A stretch of 64,000 nucleotides of DNA from Flaccisagitta enflata (lineage: Eukaryota; Chaetognatha; Sagittoidea; Aphragmophora), in NCBI GenBank assembly GCA_965153355.1, contig OZ231126.1, positions 91,388,001-91,452,000 of the forward strand. Direction: 5' to 3'. The position numbers and the translations under genes are program-made. Below the pieces are notes generated by a model that did not search any database, was not told where the DNA came from, and saw nothing but the letters and a program-made list of their open reading frames with translations. Of the stretch, positions 63,053 through 64,000 are shown in pieces. Position 1 is the stretch's first letter. Each line of letters opens with the position of its first letter.

Positions 63053-63618
63053 CTGTCTCTCTCTACTTGCATTTATTTCTTTATTTTTTTGTTTTTTTAG
63101 TCGCGTGCACACGACTCAACACCCTGCTTTATCCATCCATCGGTAGGTTGGTCGGTTGGTTGATTGGTCGGTCGGTCCCCATTTTCTTTTTTTTTATCAA
63201 TCTTATTTCTTTAAGTCATTTTAAGTCATTTTAGGGTAAACAAAGACATTCTACGTCATTCTAAGTCAGTCTGTAAGTGTCGCACATGGCTTATGGGTAT
63301 TGGCCTTATTTCTGTTTATGTTGTTAAGACTAATTTCTTCCCTTTTTTGCTCAAATTTTTTTTTCCTATTTTTTGCTGTCTCACTATGTCTGTGTCTGTG
63401 TTTGTTTGTCTGTGTCTGTATGTGATTTTTTTTCAATTTTTTTTTCTCTTATTTTTTTTTTCATTTTTTTTTCTATCATTTCTTTTTTCAATCTATCTTT
63501 TTCTTACTATATTTAGTTAAAAAACCGATATAAACCTGATATAAACCCAAGGAAAGGTTTTGGGGTATACCGAACCCAAACCGAAACCGTGGAAAAAAAC
63601 GCCATACGCAAGGCCTTA
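62794..63618. mobile_element. hAT-like element TAAGGCCTTGCG, copy B
   Basis: 825 bp with ends TAAGCCCTTGCG and CGCAAGGCCTTA. The perfect 8-bp duplication 'acaatcac' is at 62786-62793 and 63619-63626. Inverted relative to copy A; carries (CT)n at 63001-63048, the complement of copy A's (GA)n, and an inserted hairpin-terminal repeat at 63093-63178. Confidence 0.92.
63093..63178 (-). mobile_element. hairpin-terminal repeat, 3' part
   Basis: TTTTTTAGTCGCGTGCACACGACTCAACACCC and a GGTT/GGTC array, inside hAT-like copy B next to the shared 'ctacttgcatttatttcttt'. Confidence 0.7.
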
Positions 63619-63679
63619 ACAATCACTCAAAGCAGGGCAACGGGTATCGCTAACCACATTTTGCCCTTGGGCGACCTGT

Positions 63680-63682
63680 TTT

Positions 63683-63716
<34 letters not shown>

Positions 63717-63785
63717 TTTCTCTTTTCCTTCTCTTCTCTTCTCTTTTCCTTTCCCCCTTTTTTCTCCTTTCCCCTTCCCCTGCAG
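63680..63785. repeat. (TTTC)n and C/T-rich tract
   Basis: TTTC units followed by an irregular pyrimidine tract. Confidence 0.9.
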
Positions 63786-64000
63786 CACCTACCGCACTTT
63801 GGCGCTGTCTGGCGCTGTCTGCCGCATAGCATTGCTACCATGCTACACAGAAATAGCGCCTCTGATTGGCAATAAAGAAAATAGATGTTGAACTTTCATC
63901 TTATCATTCTTACTATCTTGCTAATAAGTATATCACCATCTGAAAAGAAGCATTGACTTTAATAGAGTGTTTCTCCTTAACCTATAAAGCTATAATTACC

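Overview
The window looks like nuclear DNA of an animal, most likely a marine invertebrate; I cannot name the species. The evidence is a many-exon gene with GT-AG introns for a VPS13 (chorein) family lipid-transfer protein on the + strand, and part of an EMI/EGF-type extracellular protein gene on the - strand. About one base in eight is coding. The rest is introns and intergenic DNA filled with microsatellites, minisatellites, foldback elements, hAT-like and mariner-like elements with visible target duplications, and broken non-LTR retrotransposons.

Layout. 1-3955: six phase-consistent - strand exons of the EMI/EGF gene, running off the left edge. 4000-12150: intergenic or unassigned DNA with tetranucleotide tracts, a dead LINE reverse transcriptase (6892-8340) and a 1.87-kb hAT-like element (10126-11996). 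12150-12870: a possible divergent promoter region with a short unrecognised - strand ORF and an (AAC)n tract just upstream of the VPS13 start. 12871-60345: VPS13, 33 exons found, about 2,600 codons, covering the chorein N terminus and the repeated bridge region. The C-terminal part (VAB/APT1/ATG2-C/PH in known family members) must lie beyond the window. 60346-64000: intron with nested inverted repeats and a second copy of a hAT-like element. Of 32 exon junctions, one (exon 20 to 21) needs a weak donor or an unseen exon, and one acceptor (exon 14) is uncertain.

The large introns are traps for mobile DNA. The 39.3-50.0 kb intron holds one antisense LINE (ORF1 with an SGNH/GDSL esterase-like domain, then endonuclease and the start of the RT part) split by at least five later insertions.

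The most unusual signals are: (1) abundant short repeats ending in a hairpin followed by TAAA, in which a 9-nt motif near one end stays complementary to the hairpin arm at the other end while its sequence differs between subfamilies; (2) microsatellites and one minisatellite that begin exactly at VPS13 splice sites; (3) short 'echoes' of VPS13 exon ends next to microsatellites, one with a coding-type substitution pattern; (4) two inverted copies of a microsatellite-carrying hAT-like element with perfect 8-bp target duplications.
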